Shown: one piece after another, positions 44,125 to 53,912 of the stretch | How positions within the stretch are numbered: the first letter of the stretch is position 1 | Layout: every line of letters begins with the position of its first letter | From: Candidatus Obscuribacterales bacterium | GTDB taxonomy: Bacteria; Cyanobacteriota; Vampirovibrionia; Obscuribacterales; Obscuribacteraceae | NCBI GenBank assembly: GCA_021732085.1 | Contig: JAKFVQ010000007.1 | Coordinates: forward strand, 248,001-312,000 | Direction: 5' to 3' | DNA length: 64,000 nucleotides | Program-made: the position numbers and the translations under genes | The notes under the pieces: model-generated | The model's database searches: none | Seen by the model: the letters and a program-made list of their open reading frames with translations, nothing else | Told to the model about the DNA's origin: nothing

Positions 44125-44505
44125 ATGGCTCGCATAGCGGGTGTTGATCTGCCAAGAAGCAAGAGAGCAGTAATTGCGTTGCGCTACATATACGGCATCG
44201 GGCCGACCGCAGCGGAAAAGATCTGCCAGAAGCTTGGCATCGCAGACTCCAAGCGCGTGCAAGATCTCAGTGAAGATGAGGTCAACCGCATTCGTGAAGA
44301 GATCGACAAAAACTGGCAAGTAGAAGGTGACCTGCGCAGAGTTGAGGGTCTTAACGTAAAGAGACTCATCGAAATCAACTGCTTCCGTGGTCAACGTCAT
44401 CGTAAAGGCTTGCCGACACGCGGACAACGCACCAAGACCAATGCTCGTACGAGACGTGGTCGCAAGCGCGTCACCGTCGCCAACAAGAAGATCGCTGCCA
44501 AGTAA
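44125..44505 (+). CDS. rpsM: Ribosomal protein S13
   Basis: 126 aa. [34 protein letters not shown], and [20 protein letters not shown] are typical. RBS ggagg 6 nt upstream. Confidence 0.98.
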   Translation: MARIAGVDLPRSKRAVIALRYIYGIGPTAAEKICQKLGIADSKRVQDLSEDEVNRIREEIDKNWQVEGDLRRVEGLNVKRLIEINCFRGQRHRKGLPTRGQRTKTNARTRRGRKRVTVANKKIAAK

Positions 44506-44712
44506 GGGTTCATAAGAGGCAAGCAGCTTTGCAGAAAGCGGCTTGAGGAAGTTTCAAACGGCAACCCTGTTGTTATGAAACCGACAAAAATAGTTTCACT
44601 TACACGATAGACAGAACCTTTCAAATAATCGGAGCTTTTCAACTCCAAGCTAACTCTAAATAGAAGGCTTCGACGAGCGGAGCTCCAAAGGAAGAAAAAG
44701 GACCAAAGCAAA
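44506..44712 (+). promoter_or_regulatory. 207-nt leader before rpsK
   Basis: Unusually long for an S13-S11 gap. GGGTTCATAA near its start can pair with TTATGAaACC near 44574-44583, and several short A+T-rich stems lie downstream. No full leader element of the GGGC type. In some bacteria r-protein S4 represses this operon; no matching known structure was recognised. Confidence 0.4.
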
Positions 44713-45105
44713 ATGGCTAAAGCACCAAAAGCAAGAGCTAAGAAAAAAGACCGCCGCGTAGTACTGGAAGGCGTAGTCCACATCCAATCTACATTCAACA
44801 ACACAATTGTCAGTGCCACCGATCCGCAAGGGGCAGTGATTGCTTGGGCATCGGCCGGTACGGTTGGCTTTAAGGGCGCTAAGAAGGGCACTCCTTTCGC
44901 AGCGCAACAAGCCGCCGAGTCCGTCGCCAAACGCTCAATGGACCAGGGCATGCGCAAATGCGAAGTGCTCGTTAAGGGTCCAGGAGCTGGCAGAGAGACC
45001 GCTATCCGCGCTCTGCAATCATCAGGTCTTGAGATAACGCTCATTCGTGACTGCACACCGATCCCACACAACGGTTGCCGTCCACCAAAGAGACGTCGCG
45101 TATAA
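44713..45105 (+). CDS. rpsK: Ribosomal protein S11
   Basis: 130 aa. [40 protein letters not shown], and the C-terminal [15 protein letters not shown]. Normal length. Confidence 0.98.
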   Translation: MAKAPKARAKKKDRRVVLEGVVHIQSTFNNTIVSATDPQGAVIAWASAGTVGFKGAKKGTPFAAQQAAESVAKRSMDQGMRKCEVLVKGPGAGRETAIRALQSSGLEITLIRDCTPIPHNGCRPPKRRRV

Positions 45106-45150
45106 GTTTATGGTGGCATAGCGCCACCAGTTCTGATAGGAGAAACGGCA

Positions 45151-45774
45151 TTGGCCAGGTATTGTGATTCAGTTTGCAAGTTGTGCCGCAATGAAGGCAC
45201 CAAGCTCTTTTTGAAGGGCTCACGCTGCTATACCTCTAAATGCGCCATCGAGCGCAGACGCTATCCCTCGGGACAGCACGGACAAGAGCGTAAGAAGCAG
45301 TCCGAGTACGCCACTCAATTGAGAGAAAAACAAAAAGTTCGCCGCTACTACGGCTTACTTGAAGCTCAGTTCTCACGCTACTTCGAAGAAGCAGCGAAGC
45401 AGAAAGCAGTTCCAACAGGCCTTCGCTTGTTGCAATTGATGGAAAATCGTTTGGACAACGTAGTTCACCGCTCCGGACTCGTGCCATCAAGAGCACAAGC
45501 CCGTCAGCTAATTCTTCACGGACACATCACCGTCGATGGAAAGAGAGTTCAAATTCCTTCTTTCCAATTGAAGATCGGTCAAGTGGTTTCCGTTGAAGAC
45601 AGGAGCAAAGGTCTAGTCAAGAAAATGATTGCCGAGAATCCGTCAGCAGGCGCTCCGCGCTGGATGACATCCGATCTCGAAAACCTCAAAGTTTCTGTCG
45701 CTCAACTACCAGCTCGCGAAGACCTCGATCAAACGATCAAAGAAGCACTGATAGTTGAATTCTATTCACGTTAA
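45151..45774 (+). CDS. rpsD: Ribosomal protein S4
   Basis: 207 aa, TTG start with aggagaaacggca. ARYCDSVCKLCRNEGTKLFL carries a C-x2-C pair, then C, of the zinc-type N-terminus, followed by the S4 domain (ENRLDNVVHRSGLVPSRAQA). Position before rpoA fits the alpha operon. Confidence 0.97.
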   Translation: MARYCDSVCKLCRNEGTKLFLKGSRCYTSKCAIERRRYPSGQHGQERKKQSEYATQLREKQKVRRYYGLLEAQFSRYFEEAAKQKAVPTGLRLLQLMENRLDNVVHRSGLVPSRAQARQLILHGHITVDGKRVQIPSFQLKIGQVVSVEDRSKGLVKKMIAENPSAGAPRWMTSDLENLKVSVAQLPAREDLDQTIKEALIVEFYSR

Positions 45775-45811
45775 TTAGGAAGCCGCTTAGTCTCAAGGAG
45801 TACCGCTGCGA

Positions 45812-46768
45812 ATGTACGGAGTATCTATAGAACCTCTCAAGATCAAGTGCCTGGAAAACAAAACAGGCGCCGACGGATCCATCTACGGCAAGTTTGTTAT
45901 CGAGCCGCTAGAAAGAGGCTACGGCACCACGGTTGGCAACTCACTGCGTAGAGTGTTGCTTTCCAGCTTGGAAGGCGCTGCAGTCACCGCCGTGAGAATC
46001 GAAGGCGTCACCCACGAATTCACCACCATCCCCGGTGTCGTTGAAGACGTAATCGATATCATGCTTAACCTCAAAGGTCTGGTAGTGAAGTCGTTCAGCA
46101 ACGACCCGCAATACCTCCACCTGGACTTGAGCAGATCTGGTCCTGTCACCGGCCGCGATATCATTTGCCCGGCTGACGTAACCATCATCAATCCAGACTG
46201 GCAGCTTTGCACATTGGCTGACGAAGGTCGCATCCGCGCTGAAATTACAGTAGAGCGCGGTCGCGGTTATGTCCCGGCCGATACACACAGCCACTACAAG
46301 CAAGCAATTGACGTTCTGCCGATCGACGCAGTATTCATGCCGATCCGCAAAGTCAGCTACAACGTCGAACCTACTCGCGTCGGCGAAAGCACCGACTACG
46401 ATAAGTTGACCATCGACCTCTGGTCCAATGGTTCAATCGACGCTACAGAAGCAATCAGCCAAGCAGCTCGTCAATTGATCGATCACCTGGTTCCGATTGC
46501 AGAACTCTCAGGTCGCCCGGTTGTACCGGTTGCTCCGCAGCCAACACAATCAGACGGCAAGCATCACTCAATCTCAATTGAAGAATTGGAACTCTCAGTT
46601 CGCGCATACAACTGCTTGAAGAGAGCCAATATTCACTCCCTCGGCGAACTTCTCAAGCTGACCTACGATGACTTGATGAACATCAAGAACTTCGGTAAGA
46701 AATCAGCCGACGAAGTTATCGAGCGCCTCAGACAGTTCGGACTCGGACTCTCTGACGGAGCCAAGTAA
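45812..46768 (+). CDS. rpoA: RNA polymerase alpha subunit
   Basis: 318 aa. N-terminal dimerisation domain (GYGTTVGNSLRRVLLSSLEG) and C-terminal alpha-CTD (LSVRAYNCLKRANIHSLGEL, then NFGKKSADEVIERL) that contacts UP elements and activators. RBS aaggag. Confidence 0.98.
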   Translation: MYGVSIEPLKIKCLENKTGADGSIYGKFVIEPLERGYGTTVGNSLRRVLLSSLEGAAVTAVRIEGVTHEFTTIPGVVEDVIDIMLNLKGLVVKSFSNDPQYLHLDLSRSGPVTGRDIICPADVTIINPDWQLCTLADEGRIRAEITVERGRGYVPADTHSHYKQAIDVLPIDAVFMPIRKVSYNVEPTRVGESTDYDKLTIDLWSNGSIDATEAISQAARQLIDHLVPIAELSGRPVVPVAPQPTQSDGKHHSISIEELELSVRAYNCLKRANIHSLGELLKLTYDDLMNIKNFGKKSADEVIERLRQFGLGLSDGAK

Positions 46769-46827
46769 GCAGCGAATACGGGCAGTGCCAATCACTTCCC
46801 AGAATTGAAATATAAGGAAATGGAATT

Positions 46828-47268
46828 ATGCGTCACCGCGTACCTGGAAATCGTCTAAGTCGTCCATACGACCAAAACAAAGCCATCCTGCGCTCACTAG
46901 CCACCGAGCTTTTGCGCCACGATGAAATCGTCACCACGCTTTCCAAAGCAAAAGCAGTGCGCAGCCATGCTGAAAAGATGATTACTCTTGCAAAGCATGG
47001 ATTGCTCGCCGACAAAGAAGTGTACAACAAAGCTAAAAGCAACGACGCGCAAGTAGCAAGCGAAGCATCAAAACAGATTTCTAAGCATGTTCACTGCCGC
47101 CGCCAAATGCTCGCTTTCATTTACGACAAAGAAGTCGTAAATCGCGCATTCGATGAACTCGCCCCTCGCTATTCCAAGCGTCAAGGCGGCTACACTCGCA
47201 TCGTGAAGACACACTTCCGTCGCGGCGATGCTGCACCGATGGCTCTCATCCAGCTTGTCGAAGCATAA
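46828..47268 (+). CDS. rplQ: Ribosomal protein L17
   Basis: 146 aa. MRHRVPGNRLSRPYDQNKAI, ELLRHDEIVTTLSKAKAVRS, and the end [14 protein letters not shown] are conserved. RBS aagga. The downstream truA frame opens within its last codons. Confidence 0.97.
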   Translation: MRHRVPGNRLSRPYDQNKAILRSLATELLRHDEIVTTLSKAKAVRSHAEKMITLAKHGLLADKEVYNKAKSNDAQVASEASKQISKHVHCRRQMLAFIYDKEVVNRAFDELAPRYSKRQGGYTRIVKTHFRRGDAAPMALIQLVEA

Positions 47269-48361
47269 GCCTGACTTAGCTCAAAACATTTCAGCCGACG
47301 ATGAGTCGGCGCTTCCAGAGGCTTCGCCAAAAGGCGAGGCCATTTCTGGTTTGAGGGCTTCCAAGGGGAGCGCGGGCAGGATGCCCGCTTCGAAAGATCC
47401 TAGCTCGAGCGCCGAAGGAGCTAACAGGGAAGCGCCTGGAACCGCCGGCGTCTTGCCGGCATCTAAGGATCCCACGGCAGGAGAAGACCACGACTGCCGC
47501 ATACGCATCGCGCTGAAGATCGAATACGACGGCACAAAATTCTGCGGTTCGCAAATGCAATCCGGTGTCCGAACCGTGCAGGAAGATCTTGAAAAAGCGC
47601 TATCCGCCTTCTTCCGCTCAAAAGATCGCATCGTCCTCAACCCTAGTGGGCGCACCGACAGTGGTGTGCACGCCAGTGGGCAGGTTGCGCACTTCGACAT
47701 CACGCCTGAGCAACTCACTGGCGCATTCAAGAAGCACGAGTCTCAAGGTGAAGTTCTGGTAAACCTCGACGAAGAAGTGCTTCGTCAAATTTGCCTTTCC
47801 CTGAACGGAATTTTGAAAGAAGACATAAGCGTCGTAGCCGCGCAACAAGTTCCACTCAAATTCCATTCGCGCTTCAAAGCCATCCGGAGAACCTACGTCT
47901 ATCGCATTCTCAACCGACCGCAACGAACTGCACTGGGATACAATGCGCAATATTTCGTGCACTCTTCGTTAAATATAACCAATATGCAAGCGGCTGCCCG
48001 CGCCCTGCTCGGGACGCATGATTTCAGCGCTTTCAAGTCTTCAAACGCTGACGACGCGAGCCCGATCTGCACCGTAAATCGTGCAGAATTGTTGAATTAT
48101 GGTGAAGGAAAGCTTGAATTCTGGATATCCGCTGACCACTTCGTTTACAATATGGTGCGCATAATCGTCGGGACACTAGTTGATATAGGCCTCGGCAAGC
48201 GCGAACCGTCGGATCTGTCATATGCTTTGACAGAGAAAGGCAGGAACCTGGCCGGACCAACAGCACCGGCGTTGGGACTCTGCCTCCACCAGGTGGATTA
48301 TCCAGCCGAGTTCAATTTGTTTCAAAGAGGCTCGCAAGAAGAGCCAAATCAGGAGATTTAG
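47228..48361 (+). CDS. truA: tRNA pseudouridine synthase A with repeat-derived N-terminal extension
   Basis: Makes pseudouridine at tRNA positions 38-40. The TruA core begins near codon 91 (position 47498, [20 protein letters not shown]) and contains the catalytic Asp in [12 protein letters not shown] (D144). The 90 codons before it are not TruA-like and include two small palindromes read in the same frame (GRMPASKDP and GVLPASKDP). The real start is unclear: ATG 47228 overlaps rplQ without an SD, TTG 47453 lies inside the second palindrome, and aggag at 47479 precedes no standard start codon. The enzyme itself is complete. Confidence 0.85.
   Translation: MLHRWLSSSLSKHKPDLAQNISADDESALPEASPKGEAISGLRASKGSAGRMPASKDPSSSAEGANREAPGTAGVLPASKDPTAGEDHDCRIRIALKIEYDGTKFCGSQMQSGVRTVQEDLEKALSAFFRSKDRIVLNPSGRTDSGVHASGQVAHFDITPEQLTGAFKKHESQGEVLVNLDEEVLRQICLSLNGILKEDISVVAAQQVPLKFHSRFKAIRRTYVYRILNRPQRTALGYNAQYFVHSSLNITNMQAAARALLGTHDFSAFKSSNADDASPICTVNRAELLNYGEGKLEFWISADHFVYNMVRIIVGTLVDIGLGKREPSDLSYALTEKGRNLAGPTAPALGLCLHQVDYPAEFNLFQRGSQEEPNQEI
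47372..47388 (+). repeat. Small palindrome in the truA 5' extension (copy 1)
   Basis: GCGGGCA-GGA-TGCCCGC, a perfect 7-bp inverted repeat followed by TTCGAAAGATCC. Same family as the palindrome in the kinase gene (50507-50519). Confidence 0.75.
47444..47460 (+). repeat. Small palindrome in the truA 5' extension (copy 2)
   Basis: GCCGGC-GTCTT-GCCGGC, followed by ATCTAAGGATCC. Same frame and same downstream AAGGATCC-like tail as copy 1. Confidence 0.7.
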
Positions 48362-48363
48362 TC

Positions 48364-48795
48364 GTGAAAACCTTTGTGCCCAAAGAAGAAGATGTACAGC
48401 GTGACTGGTACGTCATTGATGCAGAAGGACAGACACTGGGCAGACTGGCCGTCCAAGTTGCCAACGTCCTGCGTGGCAAAACAAAGCCAACCTTCACACC
48501 GCACATGGACTGTGGAGATTTCGTCGTCATAATTAACGCCGAGAAGATTCACGTCTCCGGCCAAAAGGAAGAGCAAAAACTCTACCGCCATCACTCCGGC
48601 TATCCGGGTGGCTTCAAGATCGAAACCTTGAAAGCACTCAGACAGCGCAGACCGGAAGCAATCGTTGAGCGCGCCGTCAAAGGTATGCTCCCTCACTCAC
48701 GTTTGGGCGCACGCCAATTCACCAAGCTCAAAGTTTACGTTGGAGCTGAGCATCCACACGCTGCTCAACAACCCAAGAAAATGGAAATTAAGTAA
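48364..48795 (+). CDS. rplM: Ribosomal protein L13
   Basis: 143 aa. GTG start with aggagattta upstream, inside the end of tru[21 protein letters not shown] and the [20 protein letters not shown] end are typical. Confidence 0.97.
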   Translation: MKTFVPKEEDVQRDWYVIDAEGQTLGRLAVQVANVLRGKTKPTFTPHMDCGDFVVIINAEKIHVSGQKEEQKLYRHHSGYPGGFKIETLKALRQRRPEAIVERAVKGMLPHSRLGARQFTKLKVYVGAEHPHAAQQPKKMEIK

Positions 48796-48848
48796 GGCGA
48801 TAACGCCAGTTAATGCAGAAGTAAAAGGATAAAAGGGAAGAAATCGCG

Positions 48849-49247
48849 ATGACCAGCGTAATTCAGTACTACGGAACAGGCAGAAGAAAAACCGCCACAG
48901 CGCGCGTACGCTTGATCCCAGGCACAGGCAAAGTGACCATCAACAACCGCACGATGGAAGACTACATCGGAAATCGTCCTGGTCTTGCAAAAGACCTCGC
49001 ACTTCCTTTTGAAACTGCTGATGCTCAAGGTCGCTTCGACGTTATCGTCAATGTCTGCGGTGGTGGTATCACCGGACAAGTCGGCGCCATCCGTCACGGC
49101 ATCTCAAGAGCACTGGCTGAGGCAGCTCCGCAAAATCGCCCATTGCTCCGTACACAAGACCTGCTCACACGCGATCCTCGCGTCAAAGAGCGTAAGAAAT
49201 ATGGTCGCAAGCGTGCTCGCAAACGCTTCCAATTCTCGAAGCGCTAA
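48849..49247 (+). CDS. rpsI: Ribosomal protein S9
   Basis: 132 aa. YYGTGRRKTATARVRLIPGT at the start and the basic KKYGRKRARKRFQFSKR end that reaches the P-site tRNA. Last gene of the ribosomal run, followed by a strong terminator. Confidence 0.98.
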   Translation: MTSVIQYYGTGRRKTATARVRLIPGTGKVTINNRTMEDYIGNRPGLAKDLALPFETADAQGRFDVIVNVCGGGITGQVGAIRHGISRALAEAAPQNRPLLRTQDLLTRDPRVKERKKYGRKRARKRFQFSKR

Positions 49248-49271
49248 TTTGCAAAATCAAGTCTTACTTCC

Positions 49272-49303
49272 AAAAGTCCTGCCGTCACGGGCAGGACTTT
49301 TTT
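49272..49303 (+). terminator. Strong intrinsic terminator of the ribosomal operon
   Basis: AAAAGTCCTGCC (49272-49283) pairs with GGCAGGACTTTT (49290-49301) and ends in six T. It lies 25 nt after rpsI. Confidence 0.95.
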
Positions 49304-49472
49304 GTGCGCATCGGCTGTTCATATTAGTACATGCAGGTTCCCCGCATTTGCCTCTTCCCCATTCGCAATCACCAGTGCAATTTGAGACAATGAATGACCT
49401 TAGACAAATCAACGGCGGCATTCTTTTGAGAAGGATCGGCTCTCTTTAAGAGGCTGGCGTTCGCAGTGGTCC

Positions 49473-51356
49473 ATGAAAAAGTTAAGCAGCAGGCAAATCA
49501 ACATAATGGAGAATGCGACTCCACAACCAAATCCATTAGTAGGAACGCTATTCCTGGAACGATTTCTGATCGAATCATCTATTGGCACAGGTGGTGCCGG
49601 CTCCGTCTACAAATGCTTCGATCAATTGCTTAACAGGCCCGTAGCTTTGAAGCTATTGCACCAAGAGAATCTTGATTCTGACGAAAAGCTGGACCGCTTC
49701 CAACGAGAAGCGCAGCTACTAAACCAACTTTCTCATCCAAACGTCATGTCCGTCTATTCCTTCGGAGTAACTCCAGATTGGCAACCGTATCTCGTTCTTC
49801 CGTACGTGGAAGGTAGCTCGCTTGCAAGGTCTATTGAAGACCATTGCTTGGATCTCAATTTAGCAATATCAATATTGCTCAACATTTGTGATGCACTTAT
49901 ACATCTGCACAATCACGGAATCATTCATCGAGATTTGAAACCAGGCAACATCATGATCACGACCAATGAAAACGGAACTGTAACAGCACAGCTTGTCGAT
50001 TTTGGAATAGCAAAATCGACAAGCACCACGAGAGCGGATATTCAAAAGCTAACGGCTACCGGTGAAATATTCGGAAGTCCGTCTTACATGAGCCCTGAGC
50101 AGTGGCGTGGAGGACAGATTGATTATCGTACAGACATCTACTCTTTTGGGGTTTTGATGTATGAGGTTTTTAGCGCCAAACTTCCTTGGACAGTGGAGAA
50201 CCTAGTCGCTGTGATGTTGGACAAGGCTGATCTCAAAGCAACTCCACTATACAACCATGCTTTAGACGAGAAGCCTGTAAATCTCTCGACTGAGATGAAA
50301 GGCGTCGTCTTGAAAGCAATGGAGCTCGACATTTCAAAACGCTTCCAAACAATGATTGAGCTAAAGAAGAAACTGCTGGAAACACCAGAATGCTTTCGCA
50401 CGGGCAACTCGGATACGATGACTATCAATCGAGTCAAGAGTTCGAGCACTACTATAGAACACGCAAACTCTAAGAACCCTGGTTCGAGTTTTATTGTATG
50501 GAGAGTGGGCATCCTGCCCGCTTCGAGGGTTCTAACCCTGATTGCATTCATTTTCATACTGGCAGCCAGCAGCTTGGCTTGGTACACAAAAAACACTCTT
50601 GATGGAAAACTTTTCTGGCTCAAGACGAGGCTCATCCTTAATTCACCGCCAGCAGTATCACAACAAATCGAGTTAGCAAATGAACTTTACTCAAACAAGA
50701 GAGAATCAGATGCAGTCGCTCTGTACCTTTGCCTGGATAATAGCTCTGTCCTAAAGCAAGTCGATTCTCGCTCAGCTGCTTTGATAATGAACCGATTGGC
50801 AGAATCAGGAGACTCTGACAATTCCAAATTGTACGCACGAAGGGCTTTGGATTTGTTTGACCAGCTTAGCCATAGAGCCGAAAAAGAAAACAAATTCGGC
50901 GCGGCAATCGAGTACGCTAAACTGGCACTGCAAAATCGCCAGCGAGAGAGTCAGCGCAACTCAACACTTGAGGGACTGGCACATTTCCACCTGTCTCAAC
51001 TTTACGAAAAGGAAAGAGAGCAGGAAAAGACAAAGGCTCCACACAATGTAACTTTGGAAAAGCAGAGTTACACAGAAGCATTGAAACTCCTACAAAGAGA
51101 TCTAAAAGCGAATTTGCCCTACGTAATAATGACTGAATACAACCTAGCGCTGCTCTGCGCTTCGCAAAAACAGCTTGACGAGGAACTAGAGCACCTTGAG
51201 AAAGCACTCAAACTTGCAAAAAAGGCGTACTCTGTCAAACATCCGACTGTTTCCATAATACTGAAAAGCCTAGAAGAATTAGCCCACAAGTATCAAATCA
51301 AAGGCGACACAAACAAATCCGGCTATGCATTTGGTTTAGCCAGGTCAGAACGTTAA
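49473..51356 (+). CDS. Ser/Thr protein kinase (Hanks type) with transmembrane helix and TPR-like C-terminus
   Basis: 627 aa. Kinase domain at 30-300: glycine loop IGTGGAGSVYKC, VALKLL with K60, HRDLKPGNI with D154, DFGIAKS with D176, YMSPEQW. A membrane helix is at 352-370 (VLTLIAFIFILAASSLAWY). The C-terminal 250 residues are TPR-like helices (GAAIEYAKLALQNRQRES, LEKALKLAKKAYSVKHPT), outside the cell by topology. Codons 345-351, just before the helix, arise from a palindromic repeat (see repeat at 50473). Start could also be ATG 49506; no strong SD at either. Confidence 0.93.
   Translation: MKKLSSRQINIMENATPQPNPLVGTLFLERFLIESSIGTGGAGSVYKCFDQLLNRPVALKLLHQENLDSDEKLDRFQREAQLLNQLSHPNVMSVYSFGVTPDWQPYLVLPYVEGSSLARSIEDHCLDLNLAISILLNICDALIHLHNHGIIHRDLKPGNIMITTNENGTVTAQLVDFGIAKSTSTTRADIQKLTATGEIFGSPSYMSPEQWRGGQIDYRTDIYSFGVLMYEVFSAKLPWTVENLVAVMLDKADLKATPLYNHALDEKPVNLSTEMKGVVLKAMELDISKRFQTMIELKKKLLETPECFRTGNSDTMTINRVKSSSTTIEHANSKNPGSSFIVWRVGILPASRVLTLIAFIFILAASSLAWYTKNTLDGKLFWLKTRLILNSPPAVSQQIELANELYSNKRESDAVALYLCLDNSSVLKQVDSRSAALIMNRLAESGDSDNSKLYARRALDLFDQLSHRAEKENKFGAAIEYAKLALQNRQRESQRNSTLEGLAHFHLSQLYEKEREQEKTKAPHNVTLEKQSYTEALKLLQRDLKANLPYVIMTEYNLALLCASQKQLDEELEHLEKALKLAKKAYSVKHPTVSIILKSLEELAHKYQIKGDTNKSGYAFGLARSER
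50473..50533 (+). repeat. Nested inverted-repeat element inside the kinase gene
   Basis: AGAACCCT (50473-50480) and AGGGTTCT (50526-50533) are perfect outer arms. Inside lies GGGCA-TCC-TGCCC (50507-50519). The length is a multiple that keeps the frame, adding a segment read as RVGILPASR just before the membrane helix. Confidence 0.75.
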
Positions 51357-51480
51357 GAAATCGATTCACCGGCCAATCCTGCTATAGGCTGGGTACATAG
51401 CTATACTCCGACACTCTCAGAGAAATTTCAGCTTACTGTTCTAATCTTCCAATTAAACCAGGAAAAGGGAGAAACTCATT

Positions 51481-53850
51481 ATGAACGAACAGCGCCAGGA
51501 GATCATTGAGTCCCCAGAGAAGCTGCAAAGCAAGGACGCCAAAGCTGCCGACCACTCACAAAGTGAAGCCCAAAGCGCGATGCCAGCGTTGGCACAGCAA
51601 AAGAAGGATCTAATTGCATTCTTGAAAGCCGGTGGAAAGAGCGGGATCACCAATGATTTCGGCAAGCAGAGTTTTTTTGACAGTAAATCAAACAGCCAAA
51701 GAGCTAAGGTTAATAACCGATTGGGAGCATCAGAAAAGCTACAAAACGCCTTGTATCCTTCCAGTGATGCTGAGCCTGCAGAAACAATAAACAATCAACT
51801 CAGACCAAGTGGTGAAATTCAAAGTACAGCAACGGAGACTGAGTTTAGACCAACGCCTGAGCAAAACCGGGCAGAGCCTGGCAAACTGGTAAGACTATCA
51901 GAGATGAGGGCTGCGGCGCGATTGGCCCAGGCAAACGATCCCGATACAACTGCCAAAGGATCAACCGAAAAGAGCAACCAGCAAAGAGTAGAAACTGATG
52001 AACTAGTTTCGAAATCATACAAGCTTGACCAAGCGACCTTTCAAGGTATGAAAGACCTTCTAGACCGAAGAAAGGATCTGATGAATCAGCTAAAAGCTGG
52101 TGGCAAAAGTGGCATCACGGGAGACTTTGGAAAACAGGAAATCTTCGACAGCGAAGAGACACAAGTGTATTTTCAAGCGGCAGACAATGCGGTTGTCGCA
52201 GGTTCGGCTTCGCGCACTCTGCTGAGCGGCAACGCAACTCACAATGAACAACCTGACCATGCAGTACCAGAACCAGTGGCAGGCGAGTTACAGCTGCCTC
52301 CTCGTGGAAACAGACAAAACAACGATAGCCGGCCGGAAACACAAGTGCCCCTGAAAGGACACGTAAGCTACGATCATCAGACAACTCCAGCCACACGAGA
52401 ACCTGTCGCAAGCGCATACGAGCCTGCGCTTCTGCAAGGTGAGCCCACAGAGATTACGGCACAGTCCGCCAATGAACTGCTCTTTTCGACTGACACAGCT
52501 ATTCGAATGCTCCCAAAATCTGAATACGAGATTATTCGACAAGAGCTCGATCAGAGAAATGGAGATGCTAAAGCTCAAGATTCTACATTTGTCCAACGTA
52601 CGGTGCAGAAAAATGAAAACCTGTGGACAATCGTTAAAGACTTGAATCCAGAAGCTGCAAACACATCCATTCTTGAGAAAGTGCAAGAAGCATCTAAGAT
52701 CAATGGATTGGATAAATCCAAGATGATTGTGCCAGGAATGGTATTGAAAATTCCGATAGGCGATCCACATTCATCGCAGAATAATAGCTCTCACTCGAAT
52801 CCAGAGATAGGCGATCGACATAGCACTGATCGCCCCAAGAAAATAGAATCAGACACAGAGCGGCGGTCCCACGCTAATCCTGTGGCAGGAGAATTACACC
52901 TACCTCACAACAAGAATGCTGTGAACATTGAAGGTCAGCACAAGATCATTTCACAAAAACCAGCTTCGACAGAAAAAGTAGTTGAACACAATGTGAATCC
53001 AGAGATAGCTGCGATAGAAAAGAGTTCGATTCAATTGGATGGATATGTTGAAAAAAACAGTCTTGAAGACAGCGATTTTAGAGCGCAGTTAGGTCAGCTG
53101 GCTAAGCTCGTCTTGCCTTTGGTTCTTTCCGGACAAGAAAAGTTCAACCGGGATCAAAAAGATCTATCTAATTCGTTGGATGCCATAGAATCACTTCCGG
53201 GAGGTAGTTTTTTGATGGCTGCCCTCAAGGGTGTTGGACATGTGGGAGATGACCTTATTGACCTGGTCCCAGCATATATCGAGTTTGCAGGCAGTCTTTA
53301 CGATCAACCTGCATTTTTGCTGAACACTGCAGCAGAGTTGCTCAGAGCAATAAGAGAGAATCCTGAGTCTGCACTAGATAATGCAAAGACAGTGATCTCT
53401 TTGATAAAACTCCAGCAGGGCTCGCTTGAAAATACAGATATAGAGGTGCTCCGTAAGCAAGGGAAGAAACTCGTTGATAAAATAGAAGCACTGACCAAAA
53501 AGTTTGAGAGCCTAACGCCTGAAGATAAAGTAGAAGCTATAGTTTACGTGAGCTTAAGTTTTCTGATTATAAAAAGTGGTGTCACTGCTGCAGCAAAAAC
53601 GAAAACAGCACATAGTGCTTTCGCGAGGTTAGAAAAATTAGGGATCTCTGAAAAGAGGGCTCACGCAGCCATTGAGGGTATGGAGGCAGTACATGCGGGC
53701 ATACACACCGATCATAAAATAGAAGAACTTGCAGATCATCATACGCAGCATGAAAAACAACCAAGAGCGAGTCAGCACCTAGTTCTAGACGGTACCGCCC
53801 TCATCATTGACATATTGAGGGGCTCGGCGCAGCCCAACGCAAAACATTAG
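51481..53850 (+). CDS. Large LysM-containing protein with duplicated KAGGKSGIT motif
   Basis: 789 aa, no signal peptide. A motif of about 27 residues is duplicated: 42-68 (DLIAFLKAGGKSGITNDFGK) and 198-224 (DLMNQLKAGGKSGITGDFGK). Further repeats: PEPVAGELQLP near 264 and ANPVAGELHLP later. One LysM domain is at about 371-426 (QRTVQKNENLWTIVKDL, then GMVLKIPIG). The C-terminal 250 residues are helical with hydrophobic stretches (LAKLVLPLVLSG, GSFLMAALKGVGHVGDDL). LysM domains usually bind peptidoglycan; without a signal peptide the export route is unclear. Confidence 0.75.
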   Translation: MNEQRQEIIESPEKLQSKDAKAADHSQSEAQSAMPALAQQKKDLIAFLKAGGKSGITNDFGKQSFFDSKSNSQRAKVNNRLGASEKLQNALYPSSDAEPAETINNQLRPSGEIQSTATETEFRPTPEQNRAEPGKLVRLSEMRAAARLAQANDPDTTAKGSTEKSNQQRVETDELVSKSYKLDQATFQGMKDLLDRRKDLMNQLKAGGKSGITGDFGKQEIFDSEETQVYFQAADNAVVAGSASRTLLSGNATHNEQPDHAVPEPVAGELQLPPRGNRQNNDSRPETQVPLKGHVSYDHQTTPATREPVASAYEPALLQGEPTEITAQSANELLFSTDTAIRMLPKSEYEIIRQELDQRNGDAKAQDSTFVQRTVQKNENLWTIVKDLNPEAANTSILEKVQEASKINGLDKSKMIVPGMVLKIPIGDPHSSQNNSSHSNPEIGDRHSTDRPKKIESDTERRSHANPVAGELHLPHNKNAVNIEGQHKIISQKPASTEKVVEHNVNPEIAAIEKSSIQLDGYVEKNSLEDSDFRAQLGQLAKLVLPLVLSGQEKFNRDQKDLSNSLDAIESLPGGSFLMAALKGVGHVGDDLIDLVPAYIEFAGSLYDQPAFLLNTAAELLRAIRENPESALDNAKTVISLIKLQQGSLENTDIEVLRKQGKKLVDKIEALTKKFESLTPEDKVEAIVYVSLSFLIIKSGVTAAAKTKTAHSAFARLEKLGISEKRAHAAIEGMEAVHAGIHTDHKIEELADHHTQHEKQPRASQHLVLDGTALIIDILRGSAQPNAKH

Positions 53851-53912
53851 GCTAGCAAGTCCGAAAGGTTTATAGAAAGGTGTCAGAACCACAAAACGAT
53901 CAAGGTCACGTA

